Below are positions 43,809-56,762 of a DNA stretch of 64,000 bases, piece after piece. Location: the NCBI GenBank assembly GCA_034509755.1, contig CM067559.1, forward strand, positions 39,886,032 to 39,950,031, written 5' to 3'. Both the position numbers and the translations under genes were made by a program. Every line of letters starts with the position of its first letter. Position 1 is the stretch's first letter. The notes beneath the pieces are model-generated. The model worked only from the letters and a program-made list of their open reading frames with translations. It searched no databases and was not told where the DNA came from. The stretch is from Anisodus tanguticus. Lineage: Eukaryota > Streptophyta > Magnoliopsida > Solanales > Solanaceae.

Positions 43809-46800
43809 AAATCATTAAAAGTTTCCCAAACCTTAACCTCAATTGTTGAGGATCATCAAAGGTTTTGAAGCTTAACATTTACCCACCATGTAGGTAGCAC
43901 TTAACGTCTACCGTGGGAACGACTTTGGATTTACGTTTCTTTATAGAAATCATAATCTGAAGTGCTCTTGCTTCCACCGAAGCGCTCAACTGAACCTTTT
44001 ACATCTTAGTTTTCCCATTGAACCAAATTCTTGGGATCTCTAGTCAATATGGTTGGGTTACCACTACAAAAGTTCGTATTGTTTGGGTTTTAAGCCCATT
44101 CCCCTAGACAGGCAGAACTCTTGATCTTCGGGTAGTCCCTTAGTTAAAGGGTCCGCTATATCCTTTGATTAGTAATCAAGGAAGTGACATCCGTGATGAT
44201 CAACCGGTCAACGGTCTTATGTCTCTGACTAATATGTCTAGACGCCGTCATCCGTGCCCTTCCTGAAGCCGACTGGCTAGTCACAGTGTATAACTGACGA
44301 AGGCACGGGTTTCTCCTAAGAAGGGACGTCCTTTAAGGAGTCGTGAAGTTACTCAACATCTTCTCATGCTTTGTTTAAAGTGATAAACTCCGATTCCATC
44401 ATGAATCGGCCGATGCAAGTTTGTTTAGAGGATTTTCCAAGACACACCATACACATTCACTTGTGGCTTTGGTGTTCTTCATGTCCAATGTCCAGTTTGT
44501 ATCACTGTGCTCTCCCAAAACCGCTGGACATCCAGAATACCATAATCCGTAGATAAACGAATATTTTAGATATCGTCATATCCGATTTAACGCCTTCTAT
44601 CGATCATTTCCAGAATCACGAGTGAACCTTAGTTCAACTGATCTACTTTGTAAGATGATACCAGGTCGGTTGTAGTGTGTAAAATACATGAACTACATGT
44701 GACCTGCGCATATCGCGCCTGGTATATGGGTGCACCATGATTCCAATCAATTCTATGATTCATATCCATTGGTGGCTTCAACGAGACTGTCAACTATCTC
44801 ACAAATGAGTTTGGAATTAGACCAGTTCGTTAGATGTCTTAGAAACCCCAATTCCTACAATGTCATCTGTGACACCTATATCTTTCATATCGAGAGTTTG
44901 TTTCAATATGACTTCCACTTTCAGACTGTTGTCTTTCCAACTGTTGGCTTTCTAACTTCAGAGTCAATGTTTCTGTTGTCAGATTAATTGTTTCTGTTTC
45001 GTCTGAACCTTCCAGGACCAAAATTTAAACATTTCAATGACCAAAAGGAAAGTTCAGGAAAAATCCCAATAGTCCAACAATCCAACTTTGATCCTCCCAT
45101 TCCAACTCTCCGGTTAGGAAGGCTGTCTCAAAATCCATGTCACGTAAGACTGCAATGGCCCTGGATGTTAAGCTATTTTCAGGGGAGCATATGTACAAGT
45201 AGCCGAGGCCTTATACTCGTCAGTAGATCCATCTAATTTGTACTCAATTTGAGTATCCACTTTTACAACCCAAAGGTTCTTTTCCCGGAGGAAGGTCAAC
45301 CATTACACAAGTATTGTTCTATCTAATGGAATCTATTTCTCTCTCTGTAGCTTCTTTCCAAAGCAGTGCTTCTGGAGATGACAATTCTTTGTTAATTGTC
45401 CATGGTTCATTCTCAACCATGCAAGCTAGAAGGCCTGGAACAAGTCTTTATCCCCTCTTTTCTCCGCCTCGGTTCAACATCTAGAATTCCTGAGTTCTGT
45501 AGATCTGAAACATTGAGTTCCGGATAGTCAGCAACTTCCGAGTCCTGTAGATCTGGAACATCTAGTTTCAGAAAATCAGGCACTCGCGGGTTCTTGTTAA
45601 CCTCGAGCAATTGCTTCTTTTTCCTTCTCAAGGAAAGTTATCTTCAAAGAATTCAGCATTCTTTAACACCAAGAGGCGATAAGCACTACTGTTATTTGCA
45701 AATCCAGTGGATATGCAATCTACAGTCTTGACCTGTTTCGGTATTCCAACCTCTACCAAGCCACCCCACATCACAACATTTGTAGGTGAGATCCTTTTCA
45801 TGTTTCACGTGAAGGATTATCCTTATCCTTATGCGGAGTTCTGTTGAGAATCGCATTAGCGGTAAGGATCGCCTTGCCCCACATATTTTGGGCGTACAGC
45901 TTTGCGCTTGGCTAACACCGTTAGACTGATGTGAGTAAGGAGCAATCGTTTGATAAACGATGCTTCACATTCTTCCTCTCTATCACTACGAATTCCTCAA
46001 TCCATACGCTTAGTTAATTTTTAACTTCTACTTTGTAGTGCTTATCCGCTTTAACAATTTCATCTTTGCTTTTCAACAGATAAATGATGCAATACATTGT
46101 ACCATCGTCTATGAAGGTCACAAAGTACTTGTCTCCCCCCTCTATTTTGTACAAACTTCAATTACCCATGTATGTGTGACTAAGTTCTAGAGGAGCGGTG
46201 CTTCTATCGCTATTCCTTTGATGGAATGGAAAGGTGATTTTGCCTCTTCGCCCACCTCACATTAATTTTGAGGGTTTATGTCGACAGAAGGCAACAATCT
46301 CAACTTAGTTAGCATTTGAATGACTTTCTATTTAATGTGTCTTAATATATGATTGAATAGATGCACGGATTACAAATATATCATTCATTTGGCTACAGAC
46401 ATACTGTACCTATTGGACTAGTCTCTAACCAGCTTGACCAACAGCGTCCCTGAAACCAAGTTTGGGACATGTATCACCTCCTTTAGAGTGATCTCATTCC
46501 CGAAGTCCTTTTGAGCACAACCTCTCCAACCCCTTCTACTTTAGAGGTGGCGTTGCTTCACATGAACAACCTCTTGCCCGTGGTTAAGGCGTAACCGGAT
46601 CATATGTGATCTGGATACTCTGGCCCACTCCAGTTGCTTTGGCAGACTGACTGTCCAATTTATTTTCTGCCTTTCTTTTGGCTTTAAGATCATTTAAGAC
46701 GTGGAAATTCTGGCCCACTCCAGTCGCCCGTAGGCTTTGTATGACTGAGTGTCCAATACCATCCTATCAAATGAAGGATCTTCTATAAGATAGTGTGATA

Positions 46801-47192
46801 TGTTCAACATCTTAAGATAAGTCATTATCCTTTAGTCTTCTTCCCTTGAGATTGGTGCCCAGACAATTCCTGACGCTTGGTTAAGAGTGGTAACAATTTT
46901 CGTACAGTCAGTGGATATCTCTCCTTCGTATGTGCGAACATACTTTACACACTTTTAATAACTACACCTAAAAGAACGGATCTTTTAAGTTTTGTTTTCC
47001 AGCACCAATCTTTAGCTAGGAAGGAGGGAGATTCAATTTCTGATTTTAGTGTGTAGGGAATATAAGTATTTAATGAAAACACTTTCATATTCCTAGCCTT
47101 GCTTTACACACTTTTATTTATTCAGATATTATCTAAACACATCATAGACAAGGAAAGATAATTAACTTAGACCTTTTGGATTTTGGCACACT

Positions 47193-47534
47193 TCAGTCAG
47201 ACTGAGTGTCCATTTCCTCCTTACTATAATTCAGATCCTTTGTCTGGGACAGATATAGGCCTTCTGCTACAAGATAGAACAACATTTTTAGCCTTCTCCA
47301 CTTGTCCCAGTTGACATCCTCAGCCTCTCGTGGGCGCTTGTTTCTACCACTCTCGGGAGCGGTGACACCATCAACAACATGACCAGCATAGGCGCTCTGA
47401 ACCTCAGCATTAGAACCATAGTCTAGTTTGTTGACACAAATAAAGTTATTGTCAACAGAACTGTCAATGGAACTGTCTTCAACCAGAAAATAACAACCAT
47501 AGCTAGATTTGGTCACACAACTGTTGACCGGCAT
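47193..47534 (-). CDS. Copia gag N-terminal fragment, 113 aa
   Basis: It starts MPVNSCVTKSSYG about 35 bp inside the 5' LTR and is homologous to 8537-8833. The conserved block NWDKWRRLKMLFYLVAEGLY fits the Copia gag N-terminus. It is longer than the other copy by an acidic insert (SSIDSSVDNN..). The frame stops after MDTQSD, so it is truncated. No zinc knuckle is seen. Confidence 0.55.
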   Translation of the reverse strand: MPVNSCVTKSSYGCYFLVEDSSIDSSVDNNFICVNKLDYGSNAEVQSAYAGHVVDGVTAPESGRNKRPREAEDVNWDKWRRLKMLFYLVAEGLYLSQTKDLNYSKEEMDTQSD

Positions 47535-47567
47535 CTTTCGAGCACTAATGCAATCTTGTCTTAAAAT

Positions 47568-48502
47568 TGTTGGAGGTAAAGCATTACGAGAATAGTAAAT
47601 AACTATTACAAGTGATTCGAAAGGATAAACCATAAAGATTACAATAGCAACAAGCTTGTAGTAAATAAGAATTGTGACAACAACAAGCTTTTGAGTTCTT
47701 GAATCAGTCTTGAATTTTTATACCAATTTGCAGAAAGCTCTTTGAATCTTGATAATCTGAAATCAAGACATATTAAATCTGAAAGTGTTACAACTGTACT
47801 GAGTCGAGTGATGGAACTCTATCTTTAAGACAAGATTGCCTCGTATATATGCTTTTACGTTAGCGGACAATAGTCTTCCAAAATAAAATAACAAACTATC
47901 ATTTGTGCAAAGCAAATACAAGTGATTCTAGCGAAGAAAACAAATAACAAAAGATTGCTAAGAGGAGAGGATTTGCAACAAGAATTTCAAAATTGTTGTT
48001 CTTGAAAAGTGTGTGTAGAATTGAACCAAAAGCCTGAATTTATAGTAGTGTAAAAATGGCCTCTTCAAGTGCCCATGTAGTGGCCATTTAAATGCCATGT
48101 AATGGCCCTTTAATTCACCAATTAATGCAGCCAAATAATGGCTGATTTATGGAGGAAAAACTGCCATTTATAATGCTCCAAAACCTCTCCATAATCAGCC
48201 AAACTTTTGGAAATCCGTCCGGGTGGCGCCACGGCCCTTCCCGACCCGTACCATCTTACACTTTTCACCATCCTTCCTTAGTTTACCGACGTGGAACACT
48301 TGTTATTTAGTCAATAACCGTCTATTATTCTATATCTCAAACATTTACTTACGTACCAATATCTCTTACACTAACAAAAATTACGATACTTGGCACTACG
48401 AGTACACGTATGTGAAAACAACGTTTCCGACGTACGGGGCCCCAATTGTTCGAGTCATATATAATGGGATAAACTTAATTCCACATTGGTAAATTTCCAA
48501 CA
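47568..48502 (-). repeat. 5' LTR of Cop-L2
   Basis: TG..CA ends, 935 bp. It keeps the cagccaaataatggctg stem (near 48130) but not the minisatellites. Its outer end abuts ubiquitin codon 56, with aagag (48503-48507) as the presumed target site. Confidence 0.8.
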
Positions 48503-48898
48503 AAGAGTGCGGCCATCCTCAAGCTGTTTTCCAGCAAAGATCAAGCTCTGCTGGTCTGGAGGGATGCCTTCCTTGTCCTGGATTTTTGCCTTAACATTGT
48601 CAATGGTATCGGAGCTCTCAACCTCAAGGGTTATGGTCTTCCCAGTCAATGTTTTCACAAATGTCTGCATCCCACCACGTAGACGGAGGACTAGGTGCAG
48701 GGTGGATTCTTTTTGGATGTTGTAGTCAGCAAGCGTTCGTCCATCCTCTAACTGTATTCCCGCAAAGATCAACCTTTGCTGATCTTGAGGAATTCCTTTC
48801 TTATCCTGGATCTTAACCTTGACATTATCAATGGTGTCGGAACTCTCAACCTCGAGAGTAATGGTCTTGCCAGTGAGGGTCTTTACAAAGATTTGCAT
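48503..48898 (-). pseudogene. Polyubiquitin gene fragment cut by an LTR
   Basis: It begins MQIFVKTLTGKTITLEVES and covers one full 76-residue ubiquitin and the next up to Leu56, where the frame runs into the LTR. Just before the ATG is a splice acceptor (gtttatgtaatttcag), the usual position of the 5'-UTR intron in plant polyubiquitin genes. Ubiquitin is normally invariant, yet unit 1 has A28V, E34K, P38Q and K48I, and unit 2 has I3T and R42S. Loss of Lys48 would remove the main degradation-linkage site. With the missing C-terminal half this is a pseudogene. Nothing from the far side of the break was found. Confidence 0.92.
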
Positions 48899-49477
48899 CT
48901 GAAATTACATAAACAAAGGGGGGGGGGGGCATTAGACATAAGAGAAATCTATCATATTCCAGTTATTGTTGAACTAACAAAAGAAAAAATGAATTCAAGC
49001 ATATACTGCTGAAGTGCGTAGTTTATTCTATTTAACATGGGAATTGGCAATGTTACGTAACAGTACTATATTAAAAAAGCAAATGTGATTTGCAAAACCA
49101 AGAGCTATCAGCAGAAGGTGTGAAAGAAATATTTGACTCGATACAAAAGGCCTATAATTTCATCTTTTGCAAAACATATTCTGAAATTTAAGTACAATGC
49201 CAAAAAAGAATAGAACAGAATGGACTGCATTTCAAAGAAAAAAGCTTCACCCTACCGTGTGCACTAAAACTTATCTGCTTATGTATGCATACATACAAGG
49301 CTAAGCTTTCATTCACAGGAAATGTTTGAACTAATCCAATCCAACAACATGCAGAATAAAAGCGTCGGTTCTATATGTACTAAGATGAGAAGCTTTACCC
49401 GAACCCGCAAGAATAGAGTCGTGTTCAAGTATTTAGACCAAGAAAATGGAGTCCCAAAATGATTTAGGACTTAAAAA
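48899..49477. other. Remnant of the ubiquitin 5' intron and flank
   Basis: Directly upstream of the ubiquitin ATG. A poly-G run (48919-48929) and AT-rich DNA follow. No leader exon was located. Confidence 0.4.
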
Positions 49478-51316
49478 TGTGATGACGGTCATTAGAAGTA
49501 ATATTTGATGTGTGTATAAAGAAGCTATGGACTAGAATTGTATCATGCAATTATGATAATGAGTATATGAAGCGTATTAAAATGATCGATATTGAGTGAA
49601 CGGAGATCAAAAATTTATAATGATGTAAGGACTTAATTACTAATTAAAGGGATAAACTTGGATAGAGATAATATAATCCACATGGAACGTTGATAAGTAG
49701 GCAACAAGTGGACTATATGTGTGCATGGGAAATTGATGTGTCATTCTAATGATGAGTAATAAGTTATGCATCAAAGGAATGCTAGTAGTAGGAAAACAAT
49801 TCCCTTTAAAGTCTATCAGAAAGAGATAATTCCTTCATAGTTAAGTAAATCATGAAAGGGACCCACTATCTACGCAATTAAGTATAGGACTAAGTCTAGC
49901 CCCATAGGCATTGTTCAATCATACCAAAAGGTTTTTATATAAGACCCTCGTGTGATTATATATTGAGAAGGACCATAGCAACTTCATTAGCAAAAGAAAC
50001 TCCACGCATAAGGTCCCTGGATGAAGTTACCACGTCCCTTCATCAACCTATACCCAACGTCAACTTTGATTTATAACTCAACCAATTTAGTTCCTGTACT
50101 TATAAGATACAATAGGTTATGAAGTGTTCGCCATTAAGCAGCTAAATTCGGATTCGAGGTTAGACGTCTGGATTGACTCATTATAGTCATTCGAAGGTCG
50201 AATTGAGGTATGTTAAGATAATTTCTTTTTTCTTTTGGCATGTTCTATGTACGAAATGTGAACGTACTATTGTTCTATAAATTATTCTACTTGTAGTAGT
50301 TAAGGATGTTCCTGTTGTTCATTCCTATATTAAAATCATGTCTAAATATGTTCTTAAATCCTTATTGAGGTATATGGAAAATATGTTAGTATTCATAATG
50401 TTAATCGGAGGTGGAACAACATTACATCACTCTGACAAACTTATAGTGTCATATTATCATATCATTCATGCATTACATTCATGTACATACCTTGACCTCA
50501 AAGGAGTTATATACTCTACTATATGTATGCATTATATATGTATGGGGAATGGAGAAAGGGATACGGCGTTATATACGCACACCATTTGCAGCTGCTACAG
50601 ATATACACGATGATGATTATGCCCACAGAGGCCAAAATGATATGATGGGAGACGACGTTATATACGCATATGTACATGACCGCATTGTGCATGACATTTA
50701 GGCATATTATAGCCCTCAGAGGCATTCTACACATGCATGATACTTATGCATATTATGGCCCTCATATGCACTCTGCACAGACATGGTACTTAGGCATATT
50801 ATGGCCCTCAGAGGCATTCTCTATTGGTTGGTTGTTTCTTGTCTCAAATTACTTTTAGGTCTCTATTATGCTATTTTTTCATGCCTGACATACTCGGTAC
50901 ATTATTCGTACTGACGTCCCTTTTGTCGGGGGACACTACATTTCATGCCCGCAGGTCCAGATAGATAGATCGACGGTCCGCACTAGTAGGTCGCCAGTTC
51001 AGCTGATATTAGGGCACTCCATTTATTCTGGGGTTGCGGTCTTGTCTTGGTACAATATTTTGCATATGCATACGGATATGGCGGGGCCCTATCCCGACCT
51101 TGTGATATCACGTACTCTTTAGAGGCTTGTAGACAGTTGTCCTGTGTATAGTAGTTGTGTATGGCTATGTCGGCCATGATGTGTGTGTCAGCAGGATACT
51201 TGGTGACGGTCCTTGTGGCCATGATTGATTATGGTTAGGTATTAATTATATGATTAGGGGTACTCGGCAAGTAAGATCCGGGTGCCTGTCATGGCTCTCC
51301 GGTTTGGATCGTGACA
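49478..51316 (+). mobile_element. Gypsy-type (probably chromovirus) solo or orphan LTR
   Basis: It begins TGTGATGACGGTCATTA and ends GGATCGTGACA. Inside are gaattgaggtatgttaag, repeated gcatattatggccctcagaggc words (50702-50820) and ggcggggccctatcccgacc, which I recall from Del/Tekay-like LTRs of Solanaceae. No internal region follows. No 5-bp duplication is evident, so the ends are approximate. Confidence 0.55.
50702..50820 (+). repeat. Imperfect roughly 55-bp tandem repeats within the LTR
   Basis: The phrase ggcatattat.gccctcagaggcattct occurs at 50702 and 50793, with a related copy (gcatattatggccctcatatgcactct) at 50747. Separated by tgatactta/tggtactta links. Confidence 0.6.
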
Positions 51317-51769
51317 CTATAGTCCAGGGCTCATTACGTGTGTATGTGACACAGACTAAGACATAGGTTTGGTACTTCTTTTAATATGCATCTCTAAATT
51401 ACTTATGCCACTATAAAGTAACAATAACTTTTCTAACATGGGAAAAGTATTTACTTTACTCTATTTAAATGAGTTATTACAGTCAGTTAGTATAAAGGGA
51501 CAGAAAGAAAATGGGACTACTAATATTATGGAACAATAGGGATGAGTCGATAATAAACTACGAAAGCCATATTCTATCATGGAAGAAACAAGCGTTCCTT
51601 GCCCTACATGTTTCCCCCCCCCCCCACCCAATGTTCATCCATACGAGGAAGCTGACCCAGCCTCGATAGAAAAGACAATTCATCAACTTCCTCATACCTA
51701 ATCTGGACCTGCCTTAAATTTGCTGGCCAAGTGTCACGGCCCATGCTTATGGCACGTAGTTGTCAGCTT
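51317..51769. other. Spacer
   Basis: It includes a C-run (51614-51627). No gene recognised. Confidence 0.35.
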
Positions 51770-51984
51770 TCGCCGAAAAAATCTTTGGATGAATTTGACT
51801 CGTCCAAATTCAGTCGAACCTGCCCATTTGATACCACTGCCTGCAAGAGATAATGTTTTTGCACCAGGAAGTGATCCTAATGTTGATGTGCAGAAATTTG
51901 AGTTCTTGGTTTTGGAACAAACATGTAAATGTTATCACTTTTAAGGCAAAACAAAAGAAAAAGATTTAAGGACATGATAGTATT
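51770..51984 (-). pseudogene. Inhibitor-family pseudogene, exon 1 and intron edge
   Basis: Paralogue of the gene at 58088-58987. Matching blocks include gtttttgcaccagga and gatcctaatgttgatgtgcagaaattt. The signal peptide reads MSLNLFLLFCLKSDNI, after which a frameshift destroys the cysteine motif. On the intron side, cccatttgataccactg then cctgcaag corresponds to the MITE edge and its 8-bp duplication in the intact gene. The first two codons lie beyond Cop-2, at 56763-56770. Exon 2 was not found. Confidence 0.8.
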
Positions 51985-52085
51985 TAAATGAATGTGTTTC
52001 TTGATTTCATTAATTGATGATTTACAATATATAATATATACAGAAATATTTATCTTGCTACAAACTAGGTAAGTAATCAACCTAA

Positions 52086-53784
52086 TCACAATAAGAATAT
52101 AATTCTACATAAAATAAGAGATATACAATTAATGTAAGAATATTCGGTGAATATTATATTACACCCCCGCAGTCGAAGCGGGAGGTTCACGAACACTGAG
52201 ACTAGCTCAAAAATCATCAAATAGTATGCGCAGAAGTCCTTTGGTGAAGATGTCGGCAATCTGATATCTGGAAGGAACATGAAGGACACGAACTTGACCA
52301 TGTTTTTGCAAACAAAATGAATGTCCATCTCCATGTGTTTGGTGCGCTGATGTTGACGGGATTGCCGAAAAGATATATCGCACTAATATTATCGCCGTAG
52401 ACCAGTGTTGCATTTTGAATCAGGCAGGGAAGCTCAAGTAGAAGGTTACGTATACAACAAGACTCAGAGACGACGTTGGCTACACCTCTGTACTCTGCTT
52501 CGGCACTGGATCAGGATAGTGTAGGTTGCCTTTTGGAAGACCAAGACAATAGGTTATCTCTGAAGAAAATGCAATAACCGGACGTGGAGCGTCGGGTGTT
52601 AGGACATCCACCCCAGTCAGCATCAGAATAAGCAGCGAGACTAGCGAGCTAGGACATGTATAGATGTAAGCCGAAGTGAAGTGTGCCCTGGACGTATCAT
52701 AAAATACGTTTGAGGGCATGCGTGTGTGCTTCCATCGGATTGTGCATGTGCAAAAAGATCTGTTGCACGACATAGGATATGTCTGGTCTCGTGAATGTGA
52801 GGTATTGCAGGGCCCCATCCAAGCTATGATAGTGAGTCGGGTCTGAATACGGAGGGCCGGAATTAGCGCTTAGCTTGGAATTAGTGTCCACTTGCGTGTG
52901 GGATGGTTTGCAAGATGTCATGCCTGCACGGTCAAGGATCTCTTCGACGTATTTCTTCTGACACAGAAATAGGTCGCCAGAATGGCAAGTGACAAAGATG
53001 CCCAAGAAATAACTCAGGGGGACCAGATCCTTCATAGAAAACTCAGAGAAAATGAGAGACATAATGGATCGGCGGAGGGCATCAGATGATGTGGTGAGGA
53101 TAATGTCATCAACATATAATAAGAGGTAAGCCATGTATGGACCCTTGTTGTAGATGAACAGGGAATGATCGAATTTGCTGTGTGAAAAACCGATAGAAGA
53201 GACATAATCGGCGAACTGCTGGTACTATGCTCGAGGAGCAACTATAGAGCGATTTCCGCAACATACACACATAATCTAGATGAATGGGATCCCTGAAACC
53301 CATAGGCTGATACATATATACAGTTTCATAAAGATCCTAATGTAAGAAAGTATACTTGACATCAAGTTGATGAATGGACCAAGACTTAGATAGAGAGGAT
53401 GGTCCGGATGGTTGCGGGCTTTACGACCAGGCTGAACGTTTTATCACAGTCTACTCCCACCTATTGAGACCTGTCTTCACCTACAAGACGGGCCTTGTAC
53501 CTCTCAAAAGAACCATCAGATTTCTTTTTATGTCTAAATATCCACATAGAATGAATAATATTAGCATCAGGTGGACGGGGTACTAGGTCCCACATCTTAT
53601 TATCAATAAAAGCATTATATTCGTCAATTATTGTGACTTTCCAATTTGGATCGGACAAGGCATCCTTCGGATTACGAGGGACGAGAGAATGGACAACTGA
53701 AATGGAGAGGTTAAACAGCCGTTTAGGTTTGAAAATTCCATGCATGACATGTGTTCCATTGTTCGAGTGCGTGCCTCGGGACAC
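52086..53784 (-). pseudogene. Cop-2 reverse transcriptase-RNase H
   Basis: The RT start at 53461-53784 reads DALSDPNWKVTIIDEYN and WDLVPRPPDAN. The catalytic part at 52697-53134 reads LLYVDDIILTTSSDALRR and LSYFLGIFVT. RNase H at 52086-52413 reads HGDGHSFCLQK and VPSRYQIADIFTKGLL. At least four frame changes occur. Confidence 0.87.
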
Positions 53785-54013
53785 AGGATGAGAGGAGGGT
53801 GGGGTGCCGTAGAACTGCCAGGAAAAGATGGAAGGGAAGGGATGGTGGGAACGACTGGCCGAGGCTCAGTTTACCGAGAGGTGGCTGCAGAATCACCCTA
53901 AGATGGGCTGTTCTGAGCCACCGTCGGCAGAATTGGGTATGCAACGTGTCGCGGAGTGACCGTGGTGCGTTCGGGTGCCGAGGACTGGGAAATCGGATTA
54001 TGTAAATGATGAA

Positions 54014-54640
54014 TTAGAAGGGGTTCATGCCATCATTTAGGAAGTCGTAGGAATGCCGAGGTGGCGAGTTTAGTGAGGCAACAGGGAATTGAGACTCATC
54101 AAATAGGACATGGCGTGAAATAATTATTTTACGGCTTGATATGTCATAGCAAGAGTGACCACGATGATTGGTGGGGTAACCCAGAAACACACACGGAGAA
54201 GACCGCGGTTGGAGTTTGTGAGTGATCGGATGGAGAGGATAACAGAGACATCTGAAAATACGCAAGTGTTGGTAAGAAGGGTTCCTACGAAACAGAACTT
54301 GAGTGGGCGGTCGTAGAGCTAGAGACTTGTTTGGGATTATGTTTAGGAGATAGATGGCCATGGAAAATGTGTAATACCAGAATTGAGGCATGGGAAAGTA
54401 GGGCACGAATTATGTTGTTTATGGTTTGGATTTTCCATTCGTCTTTACCATTTTTGGAGGAGATGTGAGGGTAGGATAAAATGTAAGACCATTTTTGGAG
54501 CAAAACTGTTTGAATTGGTTATTATCAAATTCCCTGCCATTGTCACATTGAAAATATTTAATGCTCTTTTCAAATTGTGTTTATACGAAAGCACTAAATG
54601 AGGGGAAAATGGGGTATACCTGAGATTTATTACCAATTGA
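54014..54640 (-). pseudogene. Cop-2 integrase fragments
   Basis: ISSKNGKDEWKIQTINNIIR matches the NGKAER..RTINN region. MAIYLLNIIPNKSLAL and FRCLCYPLHPITHKLQPRS follow, as does CVFLGYPTNHRGHSCYD. The first catalytic aspartate region (54640-54900) is too broken to read. Confidence 0.8.
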
Positions 54641-55025
54641 AAAAGTCCATAGAAAGTTGGAATAATCGTCCAAAATTAACACATAATATCGATGGCTGAC
54701 CGAACTTAATATAAGCGAAGTCTATAAATCACTATGTATTATATCGAAATGCATTAAAGTACAATTTGTGGATGCATAAAATGATAATTTAACATGTTTC
54801 TCAAAAACACAGGATTCACATGTTAGGAGTCTTAGAAATACGGTTGCATAAAATAAAATTATTGTTCGTAAGGGAGAGTAAAATAGAATTTCCCGGATAT
54901 CCTAATCTAGAATGCCATAAGGAAGACGAAAGAGAAGCAAAGGTTGATGGAACTGAGGCTGGTTTGTTTACGGTATTTGAAATAGGGTAGAGATCTCCGG
55001 TGATGTCACATCTAATTATTCGTCT

Positions 55026-55454
55026 CTATGTTGTAAAATCCTTCATACAAAAACCAAAAGGATCAAAGTCAAGGGAAACATTATTATCAATTGTGAAACG
55101 TTGCACATAAATTAGATTCTTAATGAGTTTAGGGGCATGAAGGACATTTTTTAAAATTAGTGGTGGATGTGGTGGGGATAAGGATGAATGACCAAAACTA
55201 CGAATATGAATGCCTTGTCCACTACCAACAATAATATTCTGATTTAAATTACTCAAATTGAAATAAGACAAGAGAGTACCTTGTGATGCCTTCATGTGAG
55301 ATGTGGCGCATGTGTTCATATACCAATTTTCATCTGGAGCGTTAAGTGACATTGTGTTCATAGTTACCTCAATGTCAGTTGATGCATAAGTTGTGGGGGG
55401 GCTGTGCTGTGTAGGTCTATTGTGGACGTGCGCCGAGTATGCCAAGTTGGGCAT
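55026..55454 (-). pseudogene. Cop-2 protease
   Basis: It reads DENWYMNTCATSHM where the active site should be DTGATSH. Catalytic Asp is Asn and the Gly is Cys. IIVGSGQGIHIRSFG follows. Confidence 0.85.
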
Positions 55455-55484
55455 GTCGGGTCGGAGGTGGAGTCTATGAGGATG

Positions 55485-56451
55485 TCAGATATGGGAAAAG
55501 AAGAAAGACCCATGATGGTGGGGCCCACACGGCCCACAACGGGTAGGCAACCTACGGCGGAGGCTGTTGCCACTACTGCGGTCGCTGCTGGTTATTTCCT
55601 GCCGGTGGGGACTGCCTTTCCCCACTACCGTTGCTGCCAGAATTCCGATCGCCATGGCCTCTGCCGGACTGTCGTCCTTTGCGGTTGTTTTGGATCGATG
55701 CGATCTGTTGCGGGACCTCCGGTGGGCGGTGATGGCTGCCAGAATTGGAGGCCCTGCCGTCGGCGGAGGGCTCGACGGTAGTGGTGAGGGCGGCGTCTGC
55801 AATGCTGGTCTGAGTGGTGTTGCGCTTGATTTTCCGACTTTCCTCAAGAATTAACTTCGAACGAGCCTCATAAAATGGTGGTAACAGCATACATTGTTGA
55901 AGGATGGTAGCAACGCCATCATAGGATTCGTTCAAGCCTGCAATAAGTTGCATGACCAGTCGTTGATTAGTGACTGGTGCGCCAACGTTGGAGAGTTGGT
56001 CGGCAAATATCTTGAGTTCTTGACAATATGCAGACACGTTTGGGAAATCGTCTTGATGAACGTCCTTAAACTGATTTCCAAGGTATAACGCACGTTGAGT
56101 TTTATTGTCGTAAAAAATACTTTACAAATGTTCCCATGATTGGCGGGCAGTGGCATCAATCTCATTGATTGTGTGCAACAAATCATTAGATATCGTGTTG
56201 TATATCCACTGGAGGACAACTGCATCCAAACGAAATCAAAGTGCATCATCAGAAGTCGAAGTCGAGGGTAGGTCTGTGGACTTCGATTTAGGAGGGATGA
56301 TGTGGTCGATAACTTCGTAGACATGAAAATGGATTTTGAACAGTTCCGCACACGAGGAGTATTGACCATTTTCCATCTCAAGAGTCACATGGATAAAAAT
56401 TTTAATGTTGTTGACTGCAAGTGCAGGATGAAATTTGGTTTTGTCAGCCAT
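55485..56451 (-). pseudogene. Cop-2 gag
   Basis: It starts MADKTKFHPALAVNNIK at 56451, with a frame change near 56240. It continues as FADQLSNVGAPVTNQRLVM and QLIAGLNESYDGVATIL, then KLILEESRKIKRNT. The basic Gly/Arg-rich tail (GRQSGRGHGDRNSGS) stands where a zinc knuckle would be expected. Confidence 0.85.
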
Positions 56452-56762
56452 GTAAGATGAAATTTAGTAGGAGAAGGGAGAGAGAATGGCCGAAGAAACA
56501 CTAGGGTTCCGTCGTGGGTGGGTGGCGGCCTAGAGGGGGTCGGTGGCGGGGAGGGTTTTTGTTTAGGGTTAGGCTACTGATACCATAAAGGAATGTGTTC
56601 CTTGATTTCATTAATTGATGATTTATAATATATAGTATTTACATAAATATTTACCTTGCTACAAACTAGGTAAGTAATCAACCTAATTACAAAAGAAATA
56701 TAATTTTACGTAAAATAAGAGATATACAATTAATGTAAGAATATTGAGCGAATATTTTATTA

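Larger units (their letters stand above)
43810..48502 (-). mobile_element. Cop-L2: second long-LTR Copia copy, 3' truncated
   Basis: It matches 5191-8877 of the complex and then has a 5' LTR (47568-48502, 935 bp, TGTTGGAGG..TTTCCAACA). The 3' LTR and the purine-tract side are missing. It retains an integrase stretch (near 45850-45890, minus: WGKAILTANAILN) that the complex has lost. The LTR lacks the GACCCGT array. It landed inside a ubiquitin gene. Confidence 0.8.
51985..56762 (-). mobile_element. Cop-2: Copia retrotransposon with two LTRs, decayed
   Basis: LTRs 51985-52161 and 56586-56762 (both 177 bp) in element sense run TAATA..CCTTTA. The target duplication GTATT is at 51980-51984 and 56763-56767. 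The primer site TGGTATCAGTAGCC (minus, 56572-56585) and purine tract TGCGGGGGTG (minus, 52162-52171) are intact. The gene order and layout match Cop-1. Many frameshifts are present. It split the inhibitor pseudogene within codon 3. Confidence 0.94.

Noticed and set aside
48776..49012. 78-aa plus-strand frame
   Set aside because: Antisense of ubiquitin codons continuing into noncoding DNA.
50338..50734. Several overlapping frames in the Gypsy-type LTR
   Set aside because: Low-complexity translations of LTR repeats without domains.
55404..55854. 125-aa and 95-aa plus-strand frames
   Set aside because: They are the reverse of the Cop-2 gag region, whose GC-rich tail lacks stops on both strands.
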